Of a stretch of DNA of 5,248 bases, positions 1 through 5,248 are shown piece by piece. Position numbers and translations under genes: made by a program. Positions within the stretch are counted from its first letter, which is position 1, and the number at the start of each line of letters is the position of its first letter. This DNA comes from Phycisphaerae bacterium (GTDB lineage Bacteria > Planctomycetota > Phycisphaerae > Sedimentisphaerales > Anaerobacaceae): assembly GCA_030602845.1 (NCBI GenBank), contig JAUVYZ010000168.1, forward strand, positions 1-5,248, written 5' to 3'. Below the pieces are notes generated by a model. That model saw only the letters and a program-made list of their open reading frames with translations. It did not search any database and was not told the DNA's origin.

Positions 1-53
1 TCCATTATGAATTTTACTCTTTGCTCCATAACACAGGTCTCTTTCCAGGGCAT
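1..53 (-). CDS. IS481-family transposase, N-terminal 17 codons (runs off left edge)
   Basis: Reading the minus strand from the ATG at 53-51 gives MPWKETCVMEQRVKFIM followed by a partial codon for Glu or Asp. A start of the form MPWKE-x-x-VM-x-x-R-x-x-F is, from memory, a hallmark of a large group of IS481-type transposases: a DDE integrase-core protein preceded by an N-terminal helix-turn-helix, which catalyses cut-and-paste or copy-type transposition of its own element. Only the segment just before the helix-turn-helix is visible; the catalytic DDE core lies beyond the left edge. The start is set by a perfect AAGGAGG Shine-Dalgarno (plus-strand 60-66) six bases upstream. It is divergent from the rest of the locus and is not part of its operon. 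Whether the transposase is intact cannot be judged. Confidence 0.75.
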   Translation of the reverse strand, partial: MPWKETCVMEQRVKFIM

Positions 54-75
54 AATTAGCCTCCTTTCGAAGGCC

Positions 76-81
76 ATTATA
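76..81 (-). promoter_or_regulatory. -10 box of the transposase promoter
   Basis: The minus strand reads TATAAT here, a perfect sigma70 -10 hexamer, 22 bases upstream of the transposase ATG and just ahead of its Shine-Dalgarno. The -35 region 17 bases further upstream (plus-strand 99-104, read GAACAT) is a poor match, so the promoter is probably weak or needs the -10 mainly. Weak promoters are common for IS transposases. Confidence 0.45.
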
Positions 82-89
82 ACTGCCTA

Positions 90-125
90 CTGTTACCCAT
101 GTTCTTAGCATAATCTGTAACCTAT
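90..125 (+). repeat. Imperfect 11-bp direct repeat near the IS terminus
   Basis: CTGTTACCCAT (90-100) and CTGTAACCTAT (115-125) match at 9 of 11 positions with a 25-base period. They lie between the transposase promoter and the IS/glycosidase junction, where transposase-binding sites normally sit. They may be subterminal binding sites, but a chance match cannot be excluded with such short units. Confidence 0.35.
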
Positions 126-134
126 CTTACCGGT

Positions 135-350
135 TTGTACCTTCTGAGCTACCTGGGCCAGCGCTGGGGGACGGGCGAGCCGCGGTTCTCGACAGAGGAT
201 GTCGTCCGCTGGAGCCGTGAACGTACGCGCAACGGCTGCGCCCTGACCTGGGATGTGCCGATCCAGAGCAACGGCTTAATGTCCCAGCTGTTTATCGAAC
301 AATTGACCACTGTGGGCGAAGTGCTCAGTCAACAACCCTCTGGGAATTAA
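135..350 (+). pseudogene. C-terminal remnant of a GH29-like (alpha-L-fucosidase-type) glycosidase
   Basis: About 71 codons ending at TAA 348-350. The reading frame is blocked upstream by TAA at 111-113 inside the IS, and no ATG with a ribosome site exists, so this is the 3' end of a gene cut by the insertion. The peptide starts LYLLSYLGQRWGTGEPRF and later has the segment TWDVPIQSNG then LFIEQL. This pattern (SYLG-x-x-WG-x-GEPRF, then a V/L-TWDVPI-x-x-G motif and a closing helix) is one I recall from the C-termini of proteins annotated as alpha-L-fucosidase or GH29-like in Planctomycetes and related phyla. The catalytic part is absent, so no activity is expected. It ends 24 bases before the next gene, suggesting the intact gene was the upstream member of the same operon. 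The family call is from memory and moderate; that it is a truncated coding remnant is firmer. Confidence 0.6.
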
Positions 351-374
351 CCTTCATTTGAAAGGGAAATTGTT

Positions 375-2804
375 ATGAGAAGACTATTGTTCGCAAGCGT
401 TCTGCTTTTGGTCACCTCAATGTTGTCAGAATCTGCTGATGGCGCAATGAGCAACCTGGTCGAGGTAAATTACAGAAATCTTGTCTCGCGGGCAGACCTT
501 GACTATGACAAGCCGGTGAGCAGAAGCGAGGAAGGTATGCCGGTAGGCAACGGGCGTATGGGGAGCCTCGTCTGGACGACGCCAAGTCAGCTAAGGTTCC
601 AGATCAACCGCGTGGATGTCTTCGCAGAGAACTGCGAAACGAACAGCTTTCCTGTCCGCGACAGTGATTACGGCAGTGGCTGCGGCTATGTGGACATCGA
701 CTTTGTCGATTTTGGAGACGACGTTTTCGCAGGTGAGGCATTCGGGCAGCACCTTTCGCTCTATGACGGTCTGATGACTGTCCGGGGCAAGGGCATCAAA
801 GCCCGTGTGCTGGCCTGGCCTGAGCGTGACGTGATGGCCGTCGAGGTCGAGGACTCCCGACAGCAGCCGTCTGCCGTTAACGTCGACCTTAGAATGCTGC
901 GCTATGCCGTCCAGTACCACTCCCGACGGAATTACGATCTGACACGTACTCACAGTGTAATGATCCGAACACGCAGCCACACTGCCACTTCCAGGCTCGA
1001 CATTCGTGATGGTCGTATCCTGCTTACCCAGGAGTTCCGGGAGGGGGACTACTACAACGCCTCGGCGATCGCCGTCGGAGTGGTGGGTCGGCCGTCGAAG
1101 GCGAAGTACGCCAACGACTCAACCGTTCGTCTGTCAGCGGCACCGGGAAAGGGACGGTTTGCGATTCTGATCGCCAGCGCCTCCAGCTTCGATCCTGAGC
1201 AGGATATCGCGGCATTAGCCCTGAAGGAACTGGATGCGGCCGCGGTCAAGGGATTCGCTGGCTTGCGGGCCGAGACCGCCGACTGGTGGCACGATTTCTG
1301 GTCGAAGGGTTTTGTGTACATGCACAGCGGCGACGGTCAGGCTGACTTCGTAGAGCAGAACTATACGTATTTCCTCTATTTGATGGGGGCGAGCTCTCGT
1401 GGGAATTACCCGCCACGTTTCGGTGGGATGCTATGGAGAACCACCGGCGATCTGAGTCGCTGGGGCTCACAGCACTGGTGGGCCAACACGAACGCTTACT
1501 ACAGCAACTTAATGCCATCAAACCGCCTGGAACTTATGGAGCCGATGTTCTCGATGTACTCCGGGATGCGAGAGTCGTGTGCACGGGCAGCGGTCCAGCA
1601 GTGGGGCAGCCAGGGTATCTGGATTCCCGAGACAGTCTGGTTTGACGGCCCGGAGGTATTGCCCGATGATATAGCTGCTGAGATGCAGGAGCTTTACCTT
1701 ATGAAAAAGCCCTGGGAACAAAGGTCGGAAAAGTTCCGCCGGTTCGCCGAGTTAAAGCAGCCTCACGAATCCCGCTGGAACTGGAAGAACAAGGGCCAGT
1801 GGATAAACGGCAGGTGGGTCTGGCGGGATAAGGGCAAGGGGCCGTTCGGGCATACTACTCACATGCTCGGGCCCAACGCGAGAATCGCGGAACTTTTCTG
1901 GCGGCGATACCAGTATACAATGGACGAGACCTGGCTGCGAGAGCGTGCCTATCCTATGATAAGGGACGCGGCGGAGTTCTATCGCAACTTTCCCAATTTC
2001 AAAAAGGGTCAGGACGGCAAGTACCACATCCATCATGTCAACAACAGTGAAAGTTCATGGAACTCGTCTGATACGTCGTATGAAATATTCTCCATGCGAA
2101 CGATTTTTCCATTGGCGATTCGCGCCTCGAAGATTCTGAGCGTGGACGCCGAGTTGCGACCTGTCTGGCAGGAGATTAAGGATAACCTTGTGGAGATGCC
2201 GACACGGTCTCGTCGCCGCAGCCGTGCTTACGGTGCCTTTGTCTACGGCGGCGAAGGGGGGATTGAGCCCCTGCCTCCCGAAGAAGAGCTCAAGAGTCGC
2301 TTTCTCGGTTTCAACCGGCTTAACAGCTTCATTGATACGGCCGGCATCGGCGGGGCACAGATCTTTCGCAACCGTTTGCGCCTGCGCGAGGGGCCCGGTG
2401 CAATTGATGCCGAACACATCGGCGGGTTGACCTCGGGGATTCATGAGACTATGCTGTCGAGTTCACCAGAGGAGGTTGACGGCGAGCCCGTGCTGCGGAT
2501 CTTCAACGACTGGCCCAAGTCATGGGATGCGGCCTTCACCTTGCTGGCCCGCGGTGCATTTGTGGTCAGCTCTTCAATGGAAAAGGGGCATATCGAATTT
2601 GTTCAAATCCAGTCTCAGGTTGGCGGCGAGTGCCGCTTACGCAATCCCTGGCCGGGAAAGAGCGTTATGCTTCATCGCAACGGCAGGAAAGGCGAAAATC
2701 TTTCAGGTTCAGTACTGAAATTCCCGACTGCCCCTGGTGAGACCGTCACCGTAGTTCTCCAAGGAACCAAGCCGTTCCGAAGGAAGGTTTTGCGAGAACT
2801 GTGA
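375..2804 (+). CDS. Secreted DUF5703 / GH95-like six-hairpin glycoside hydrolase
   Basis: An 809-residue exported protein. Residues 1-24 form a Sec signal peptide (MRRLL, hydrophobic core, cleavage likely after SADGA); there is no lipobox. From about residue 50 a GH95-type N-terminal beta domain begins with PVGNGRMGS (56-64), matching the PIGNGRLGA motif of GH95 proteins. An (alpha/alpha)6 catalytic domain follows (about 300-690), then a beta-rich C-terminal domain that includes FNDWPKSWD (710-718). In the GH95 alpha-L-fucosidase AfcA the catalytic set is Glu566 (acid), Asn421, Asn423 and Asp766. Here WANTNAYY (369-376) supplies Asn371 and Asn373, NNSESSW (556-562) supplies Glu559, and at the Asp766 position an ungapped alignment puts Glu680. 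The insert with NGRWVW and PFGHTTHMLG is, as I recall, typical of the DUF5703 subgroup. Its substrate is unproven: terminal L-fucose, L-galactose or a related sugar on pectin is plausible. The start has GGGA seven bases upstream. It is the second gene of a putative pectin operon whose promoter side is occupied by an IS. Confidence 0.8.
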   Translation: MRRLLFASVLLLVTSMLSESADGAMSNLVEVNYRNLVSRADLDYDKPVSRSEEGMPVGNGRMGSLVWTTPSQLRFQINRVDVFAENCETNSFPVRDSDYGSGCGYVDIDFVDFGDDVFAGEAFGQHLSLYDGLMTVRGKGIKARVLAWPERDVMAVEVEDSRQQPSAVNVDLRMLRYAVQYHSRRNYDLTRTHSVMIRTRSHTATSRLDIRDGRILLTQEFREGDYYNASAIAVGVVGRPSKAKYANDSTVRLSAAPGKGRFAILIASASSFDPEQDIAALALKELDAAAVKGFAGLRAETADWWHDFWSKGFVYMHSGDGQADFVEQNYTYFLYLMGASSRGNYPPRFGGMLWRTTGDLSRWGSQHWWANTNAYYSNLMPSNRLELMEPMFSMYSGMRESCARAAVQQWGSQGIWIPETVWFDGPEVLPDDIAAEMQELYLMKKPWEQRSEKFRRFAELKQPHESRWNWKNKGQWINGRWVWRDKGKGPFGHTTHMLGPNARIAELFWRRYQYTMDETWLRERAYPMIRDAAEFYRNFPNFKKGQDGKYHIHHVNNSESSWNSSDTSYEIFSMRTIFPLAIRASKILSVDAELRPVWQEIKDNLVEMPTRSRRRSRAYGAFVYGGEGGIEPLPPEEELKSRFLGFNRLNSFIDTAGIGGAQIFRNRLRLREGPGAIDAEHIGGLTSGIHETMLSSSPEEVDGEPVLRIFNDWPKSWDAAFTLLARGAFVVSSSMEKGHIEFVQIQSQVGGECRLRNPWPGKSVMLHRNGRKGENLSGSVLKFPTAPGETVTVVLQGTKPFRRKVLREL

Positions 2805-2870
2805 ATCGAAGAATCGTTGACGTGATGCCGTCTTTAGTAGGCCAAATAGAGGTGGAGTTAATAATCTATC

Positions 2871-2876
2871 AGGAGG
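2871..2876 (+). promoter_or_regulatory. Shine-Dalgarno of the PL11 lyase gene
   Basis: AGGAGG lies nine bases before the ATG at 2886. It decides between two nearby ATGs: the one at 2879-2881 is only two bases from the site and its frame stops after nine codons, whereas 2886 opens the long frame with a signal peptide. No convincing promoter is seen in the 81-base gap from 2805, which fits co-transcription with the upstream hydrolase. Confidence 0.8.
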
Positions 2877-2885
2877 CAATGAACC

Positions 2886-4808
2886 ATGGTCAGAAAAATT
2901 GTACTTAGTGTGTTGTTGATTTGCGCTGCTGCGTTTGCAGCAGTCACACAAGGTGCGATACCGCCAAATTACGGCGCTTATACGCTCAATCCGGAGTACA
3001 CCGGCGAGCCTTTAGTCTTGGGCTGGGCCGAGCAGCGCATTGAAGAGAAGCTCGGTCGCGGCATGGTGGCTGTGCCGAGCGGCCAGGGCAAGGTTTACTT
3101 GGGCTGGCGGCTGCTCAAGACCGACCCCGAAAGCATCGCCTTCAACGTTTACCGCTCCACCACCGGCGGCAAGGCGGTGAAGCTGAACGCCGAACCTCTC
3201 CGGAAGACCACGGACTTCGTGGATGCCAACCCACCCATAGACCGCGAGAACGCCTGGTGGGTGAGGCCTGTGCTGAATGGTAAGGAGCAGGAAGCTTCCG
3301 GCCGAGCAGTGCTTCCGGCGAACCCACCTGAGCGGCAATACAAGTCATTCAATGTGCAAGACGACATATCGACTCGATCGATTCACAAGATCGGAATCGG
3401 TGATCTGGACGGCGATGGGGAATATGATTTCGTCATCAAGCGCCCCGGGGGGGCTGTGGATCCGGGCAGGGTGCGCCGAAGTCCAGACACTTTCAAAGTG
3501 GAGGCTTACAAAAGCGACGGCACCTTCATGTGGCGCAAGGACCTGGGCTGGTCTATTGAGTTGGGCACCTGGTACTCGCCAATGGTGGTCTATGACTTCA
3601 ATGGCGACGGCAAAGCCTGTGTGGCCCTGAAGACAGGCCAGGGCGATCCCCGCAACGAAAACGGCCAGGTCCTGACGGGACCGGAATACTGCTCAGTCTG
3701 GGACGGCGAGACCGGCGAGGAAATAGCCAGGGTGGATTGGATTCCACGAGGCAAACCCAGTGACTGGGGAGACAATGAAGGCAACCGCATGAACCGTAAT
3801 ATGATGGGCGTGGCCTATCTCGACGGCAAGACGCCCAGTCTGTTGGTGATTCGCGGCATTTACGGACTGATGAAGGTGGACGCCTGGTATTTGCGCAACA
3901 AGCAACTCCATAAGGCTTGGAGCTGGTCCAACCAGACGTCTGGTTGGAAATATCAGGGCCAAGGCCAGCATTCCATCCACGTAGCCGACATCGATGGCGA
4001 CGGTTGTGACGAGATATTGAATGGCTCGATAGCGATAGACAACGACGGTCGGATTATGTGGAGTACCGGGCTGGGACATGGGGACCGATTCTACGTTACG
4101 GATGTGGATCCTGATCGCCCCGGCCTGGAGGTGTGGTATAGCTACGAGGACCCACATCCTCAAAACGGGGTCAGCCTGTGGGATGCTCGCACCGGAGATC
4201 TCATATTTGGCACCAGGGAGGAGACCCGCGATAACCAAATAAGACGAGTCCTTACCGCCGACATCGACCCGTCCAGCCCAGGCATGGAATGCTGGGGGGA
4301 CAAGTTTTTCTTCTCGGCTAAGGGCAAAAGCCTGGGTAGTGACGTCCCGCCCCGGAACGGACTGGTCTGGTGGGATGCCGATCCACTGCGGGAGCTTGAG
4401 AACAGGGGGACCGTTTCCAAATGGCGAGGCCCCGTATTGACCAGGGGCATCCAAGGCAGCGTGATGGCTTGGGCGGATATCCTTGGCGACTGGCGCGAGG
4501 AGATCGTCACTTATGTCCGTGGCGAGTTGCGCATCTACACGACCGTCATCCCGGCAGTCGATCGCCGTGTTTGCCTGATGCAGGATCCCCTCTACCGGCT
4601 CGATGTGGCTTTCAAGGCGATGGGCTACGACCAGCCCCCCATGACCAGCTACTATCTCGGCGTCAGCGGCGCCGACTCGCCCAGGGCCACACCCATTATT
4701 CAGAAGACCGCCCAGCCGGCAAAGCCGAAGGCCACTATATCAACACCGTCCCCAACGACAGACCCCTCTTCGGCAGCATTGACGCCGAGGTCCTCGAAAA
4801 CTAATTGA
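2886..4808 (+). CDS. Secreted rhamnogalacturonan lyase, polysaccharide lyase family 11
   Basis: A 640-residue exported enzyme, close to Bacillus YesW in size. Family PL11 cleaves the alpha-1,4 bond between rhamnose and galacturonate in the rhamnogalacturonan-I backbone by beta-elimination, with calcium. Residues 1-24 are a signal peptide ending near TQGA. RGMVAV (58-63) and YLGWRLL open the Fn3-like N-terminal domain. The beta-propeller follows with calcium-binding loops DLDGDGEYD (173-181), DFNGDGKA (237-244) and DIDGDGCDE (368-376). Further family signatures are GLGHGDRFYVTDVDPDRPG around His398, DILGDWREE (531-539) and GYDQPPMTSYYLG (580-592). The recognisable domain ends near residue 592; endo versus exo (YesW versus YesX) mode cannot be decided here. 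The last 25 or so residues are Ser/Thr/Pro-rich and low-complexity, and the -1 frame looks more genuine there (see 4730-4804), so the C-terminus is probably altered by a frameshift. It is the last gene of the putative operon. Confidence 0.93.
   Translation: MVRKIVLSVLLICAAAFAAVTQGAIPPNYGAYTLNPEYTGEPLVLGWAEQRIEEKLGRGMVAVPSGQGKVYLGWRLLKTDPESIAFNVYRSTTGGKAVKLNAEPLRKTTDFVDANPPIDRENAWWVRPVLNGKEQEASGRAVLPANPPERQYKSFNVQDDISTRSIHKIGIGDLDGDGEYDFVIKRPGGAVDPGRVRRSPDTFKVEAYKSDGTFMWRKDLGWSIELGTWYSPMVVYDFNGDGKACVALKTGQGDPRNENGQVLTGPEYCSVWDGETGEEIARVDWIPRGKPSDWGDNEGNRMNRNMMGVAYLDGKTPSLLVIRGIYGLMKVDAWYLRNKQLHKAWSWSNQTSGWKYQGQGQHSIHVADIDGDGCDEILNGSIAIDNDGRIMWSTGLGHGDRFYVTDVDPDRPGLEVWYSYEDPHPQNGVSLWDARTGDLIFGTREETRDNQIRRVLTADIDPSSPGMECWGDKFFFSAKGKSLGSDVPPRNGLVWWDADPLRELENRGTVSKWRGPVLTRGIQGSVMAWADILGDWREEIVTYVRGELRIYTTVIPAVDRRVCLMQDPLYRLDVAFKAMGYDQPPMTSYYLGVSGADSPRATPIIQKTAQPAKPKATISTPSPTTDPSSAALTPRSSKTN
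4730..4804 (+). other. Alternative-frame C-terminus of the PL11 gene (probable frameshift)
   Basis: In the -1 frame relative to the lyase, this segment encodes GHYINTVPNDRPLFG followed by SIDAEVLEN and a TAA at 4802-4804. It has mixed hydrophobic and charged residues like a folded protein end, and 20 of its 24 sense codons end in G or C. The lyase frame over the same bases gives a Ser/Thr/Pro-rich string with 13 of 25 codons ending in G or C. A one-base deletion near 4715-4735 (in the cell, or in the sequence as assembled) would explain the switch. No slippery heptamer is visible, so programmed frameshifting is unlikely. It could alternatively be the end of another gene joined by a deletion. 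The sample is short. Confidence 0.45.
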
Positions 4809-4839
4809 AAGATGCGGTTTTCAGAACATTGAGCAAAAG

Positions 4840-4874
4840 TGTGCCGGCTTCTTTGCGAAGTATACTATGGCACA
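4840..4874 (+). terminator. Nested stem-loop after the lyase gene, possible transcript end
   Basis: TGTGCC (4840-4845) pairs perfectly with GGCACA (4869-4874). Inside, CTTC (4848-4851) pairs with GAAG (4857-4860) around a five-base loop. The plus strand continues with AAAACC and no T-run, so this is not a standard intrinsic terminator in the operon direction; it could act as a 3'-end stabiliser or be incidental. Read on the minus strand it is followed by a short CTTTT run. Confidence 0.25.
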
Positions 4875-4897
4875 AAAACCTCTCGCCAATTTCACGA

Positions 4898-4920
4898 CAG
4901 ACACGCGGCGGCAGACACGC
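4898..4920 (+). repeat. 9-bp direct repeat in a GC-rich inverted-repeat cluster
   Basis: CAGACACGC occurs at 4898-4906 and again at 4912-4920. The second copy's CACGC can pair with GCGTG downstream (4931-4935), and GGCGG (4907-4911) with CCGCC (4946-4950), giving a nested hairpin. No function is recognised. Confidence 0.35.
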
Positions 4921-4969
4921 CTGTCAGAAGCGTGCGTATCCGCATCCGCCTAAAGCACCAGAGTTGTTC

Positions 4970-4998
4970 TTGACCCGCTGGCTTATTTTGTATTTAAT
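4970..4998 (+). promoter_or_regulatory. Sigma70-type promoter of the aminotransferase gene
   Basis: TTGACC (4970-4975; five of six to TTGACA) is followed after exactly 17 bases by TTTAAT (4993-4998; five of six to TATAAT), in a locally AT-rich stretch. Transcription would start near 5005, giving a leader of about 60 bases before the ATG at 5068. This separates the aminotransferase transcriptionally from the pectin genes upstream. Confidence 0.65.
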
Positions 4999-5067
4999 AT
5001 AGTTGGTTGTGCAGGAAAAAATGTAAATTAAGAAGATGCAAAGACACGAAAGTTGGTGGTAGCTAAA

Positions 5068-5248
5068 ATGAAAATCAGTAAGCGAGCCCAGGATGTGCCG
5101 GCCTCGGCGACAATAGCCGTTACCTCGCGGGCCCAGGAATTAAAGGCGCAGGGCGTGGACGTAATCGGCTTCGGTGCGGGAGCCCCGGATTTTGACACAC
5201 CCGACTATATCAAAGATGCCGCTGTAGAGGCGCTGAAGGCAGGTAAAA
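5068..5248 (+). CDS. Class I/II aminotransferase, aspartate aminotransferase type, N-terminal part
   Basis: The first 60 codons of a pyridoxal-phosphate aminotransferase that runs off the right edge. It begins MKISKRAQDVPASATIAVTS, followed by the segment GFGAGAPDFDTP (34-45). The S-x-R-x-x-x-x-x-x-S-x-T start and the G-x-G-(E/A)-PDFDTP motif are typical of prokaryotic aspartate aminotransferases of subgroup I-gamma; Gly38 falls at the conserved substrate-binding glycine. Most homologues have Glu after this glycine, whereas here it is Ala39, a variation seen in some members. The enzyme would move the amino group between aspartate and 2-oxoglutarate in the cytoplasm; some relatives also accept prephenate. 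The PLP lysine and the rest of the active site are outside the window, so exact specificity is open. The Shine-Dalgarno is weak (GGTGG, eight bases before the ATG). A good promoter lies upstream, and it has no evident link to the polysaccharide genes. Confidence 0.9.
   Translation, partial: MKISKRAQDVPASATIAVTSRAQELKAQGVDVIGFGAGAPDFDTPDYIKDAAVEALKAGK

Larger units (their letters stand above)
1..130 (-). mobile_element. End of an insertion sequence (IS481-like), partial
   Basis: This stretch is clearly more AT-rich than the DNA that follows and holds the start of a transposase gene reading leftwards, with its ribosome site, a -10 box and about 80 bases of upstream DNA. That is the usual layout of the 5' end of an IS. 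The right boundary is not exact: an in-frame stop (TAA at 111-113) blocks the glycosidase reading frame, and clear glycosidase homology starts at about 135-147, so the IS terminus should lie between about 111 and 137. The other end of the element is outside the window, so its terminal inverted repeat and target duplication cannot be confirmed. The family assignment rests on the transposase N-terminus only. Confidence 0.7.
4809..5067 (+). other. Intergenic region between the PL11 lyase and the aminotransferase
   Basis: About 260 bases without a convincing gene. It contains a nested stem-loop (4840-4874), a 9-base direct repeat with surrounding GC-rich inverted repeats (4898-4950), and a sigma70-type promoter (4970-4998) followed by a leader of about 60 bases. 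No tRNA, classical U-tailed terminator on the plus strand, or recognised riboswitch is visible. An open frame at 4805-5002 has no ribosome site and is judged non-coding. Confidence 0.6.

Noticed and set aside
135..137. TTG as a genuine start for a 71-residue small protein
   Set aside because: There is no Shine-Dalgarno in front, and the peptide matches the tail of a large glycosidase, so it is better read as a truncated gene.
2817..2822. TTGACG in the gap before the PL11 gene as a -35 box
   Set aside because: At 16-18 bases downstream there is no AT-rich -10 hexamer, so an internal promoter is not supported.
2879..2881. ATG just after the AGGAGG as the start of the PL11 gene
   Set aside because: It is only two bases from the Shine-Dalgarno, and its frame stops after nine codons; the ATG at 2886 has good spacing and opens the signal peptide.
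3693..4454. Long minus-strand open frame of 253 codons inside the PL11 gene
   Set aside because: It lies wholly antisense to a gene with unmistakable family motifs; its peptide shows no recognisable domain. It is an antisense shadow of GC-biased codons.
4840..4880. Minus-strand intrinsic terminator at the nested hairpin
   Set aside because: The T-run on that strand is only four bases and separated from the stem, and there is no minus-strand gene nearby to terminate.
4805..5002. 65-codon plus-strand open frame after the lyase
   Set aside because: Its TTG start overlaps the lyase stop, there is no ribosome site, the peptide is unrecognised, and it runs through the promoter of the next gene.
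1..5248. CRISPR array, tRNA or rRNA genes
   Set aside because: No regularly spaced repeats, cloverleaf or conserved rRNA segments were found on either strand.

Overview
The window reads as a polysaccharide-degradation locus interrupted at its left edge by an insertion sequence and followed by an unrelated housekeeping gene. The protein-coding DNA is moderately GC-rich with strong Shine-Dalgarno sites (AAGGAGG, AGGAGG). Two consecutive genes encode large secreted carbohydrate-active enzymes of kinds that are abundant in Planctomycetota (especially Phycisphaerae/Sedimentisphaerales), Verrucomicrobiota/Kiritimatiellota and Bacteroidota. I lean towards a Planctomycetota-type, plant- or algal-polysaccharide degrader, but this is inferred from gene content and style; there is no taxonomic marker in the window.

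Layout. (i) 1 to about 130 is AT-rich and is the end of an insertion sequence. On the minus strand it carries the first 17 codons of a transposase whose start (MPWKETCVM) is typical of IS481-family enzymes, with a perfect Shine-Dalgarno and a perfect TATAAT upstream. (ii) About 135-350 is the last 70 or so codons of a gene resembling a GH29-like (alpha-L-fucosidase-type) glycosidase. Its upstream part is missing because the IS lies where it should be, so it is a decapitated remnant. (iii) 375-2804 encodes an 809-residue exported DUF5703 / GH95-like six-hairpin glycosidase. (iv) 2886-4808 encodes a 640-residue exported family PL11 rhamnogalacturonan lyase. (v) 4809-5067 is intergenic, with possible stem-loops, a short direct repeat and a good sigma70-type promoter. 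(vi) 5068 to the right edge is the start of a class I aminotransferase of the aspartate aminotransferase type.

How the genes fit together. The glycosidase remnant, the GH95-like enzyme and the PL11 lyase are co-directional with short gaps (24 and 81 bases) and look like one operon. The lyase would cut the rhamnogalacturonan-I backbone of pectin, and the two exo-glycosidase types would remove terminal alpha-linked deoxy-hexose or related side groups. Because the IS sits inside the first of these genes, the downstream genes may have lost their native promoter and could depend on readthrough or an outward promoter from the IS. The aminotransferase has its own promoter and appears unconnected with pectin use.

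The points most worth checking are the IS-mediated gene disruption, an apparent Asp-to-Glu change at the presumed catalytic base position of the GH95-like enzyme, and a probable frameshift at the 3' end of the PL11 gene, where the alternative frame encodes a far more protein-like C-terminus.
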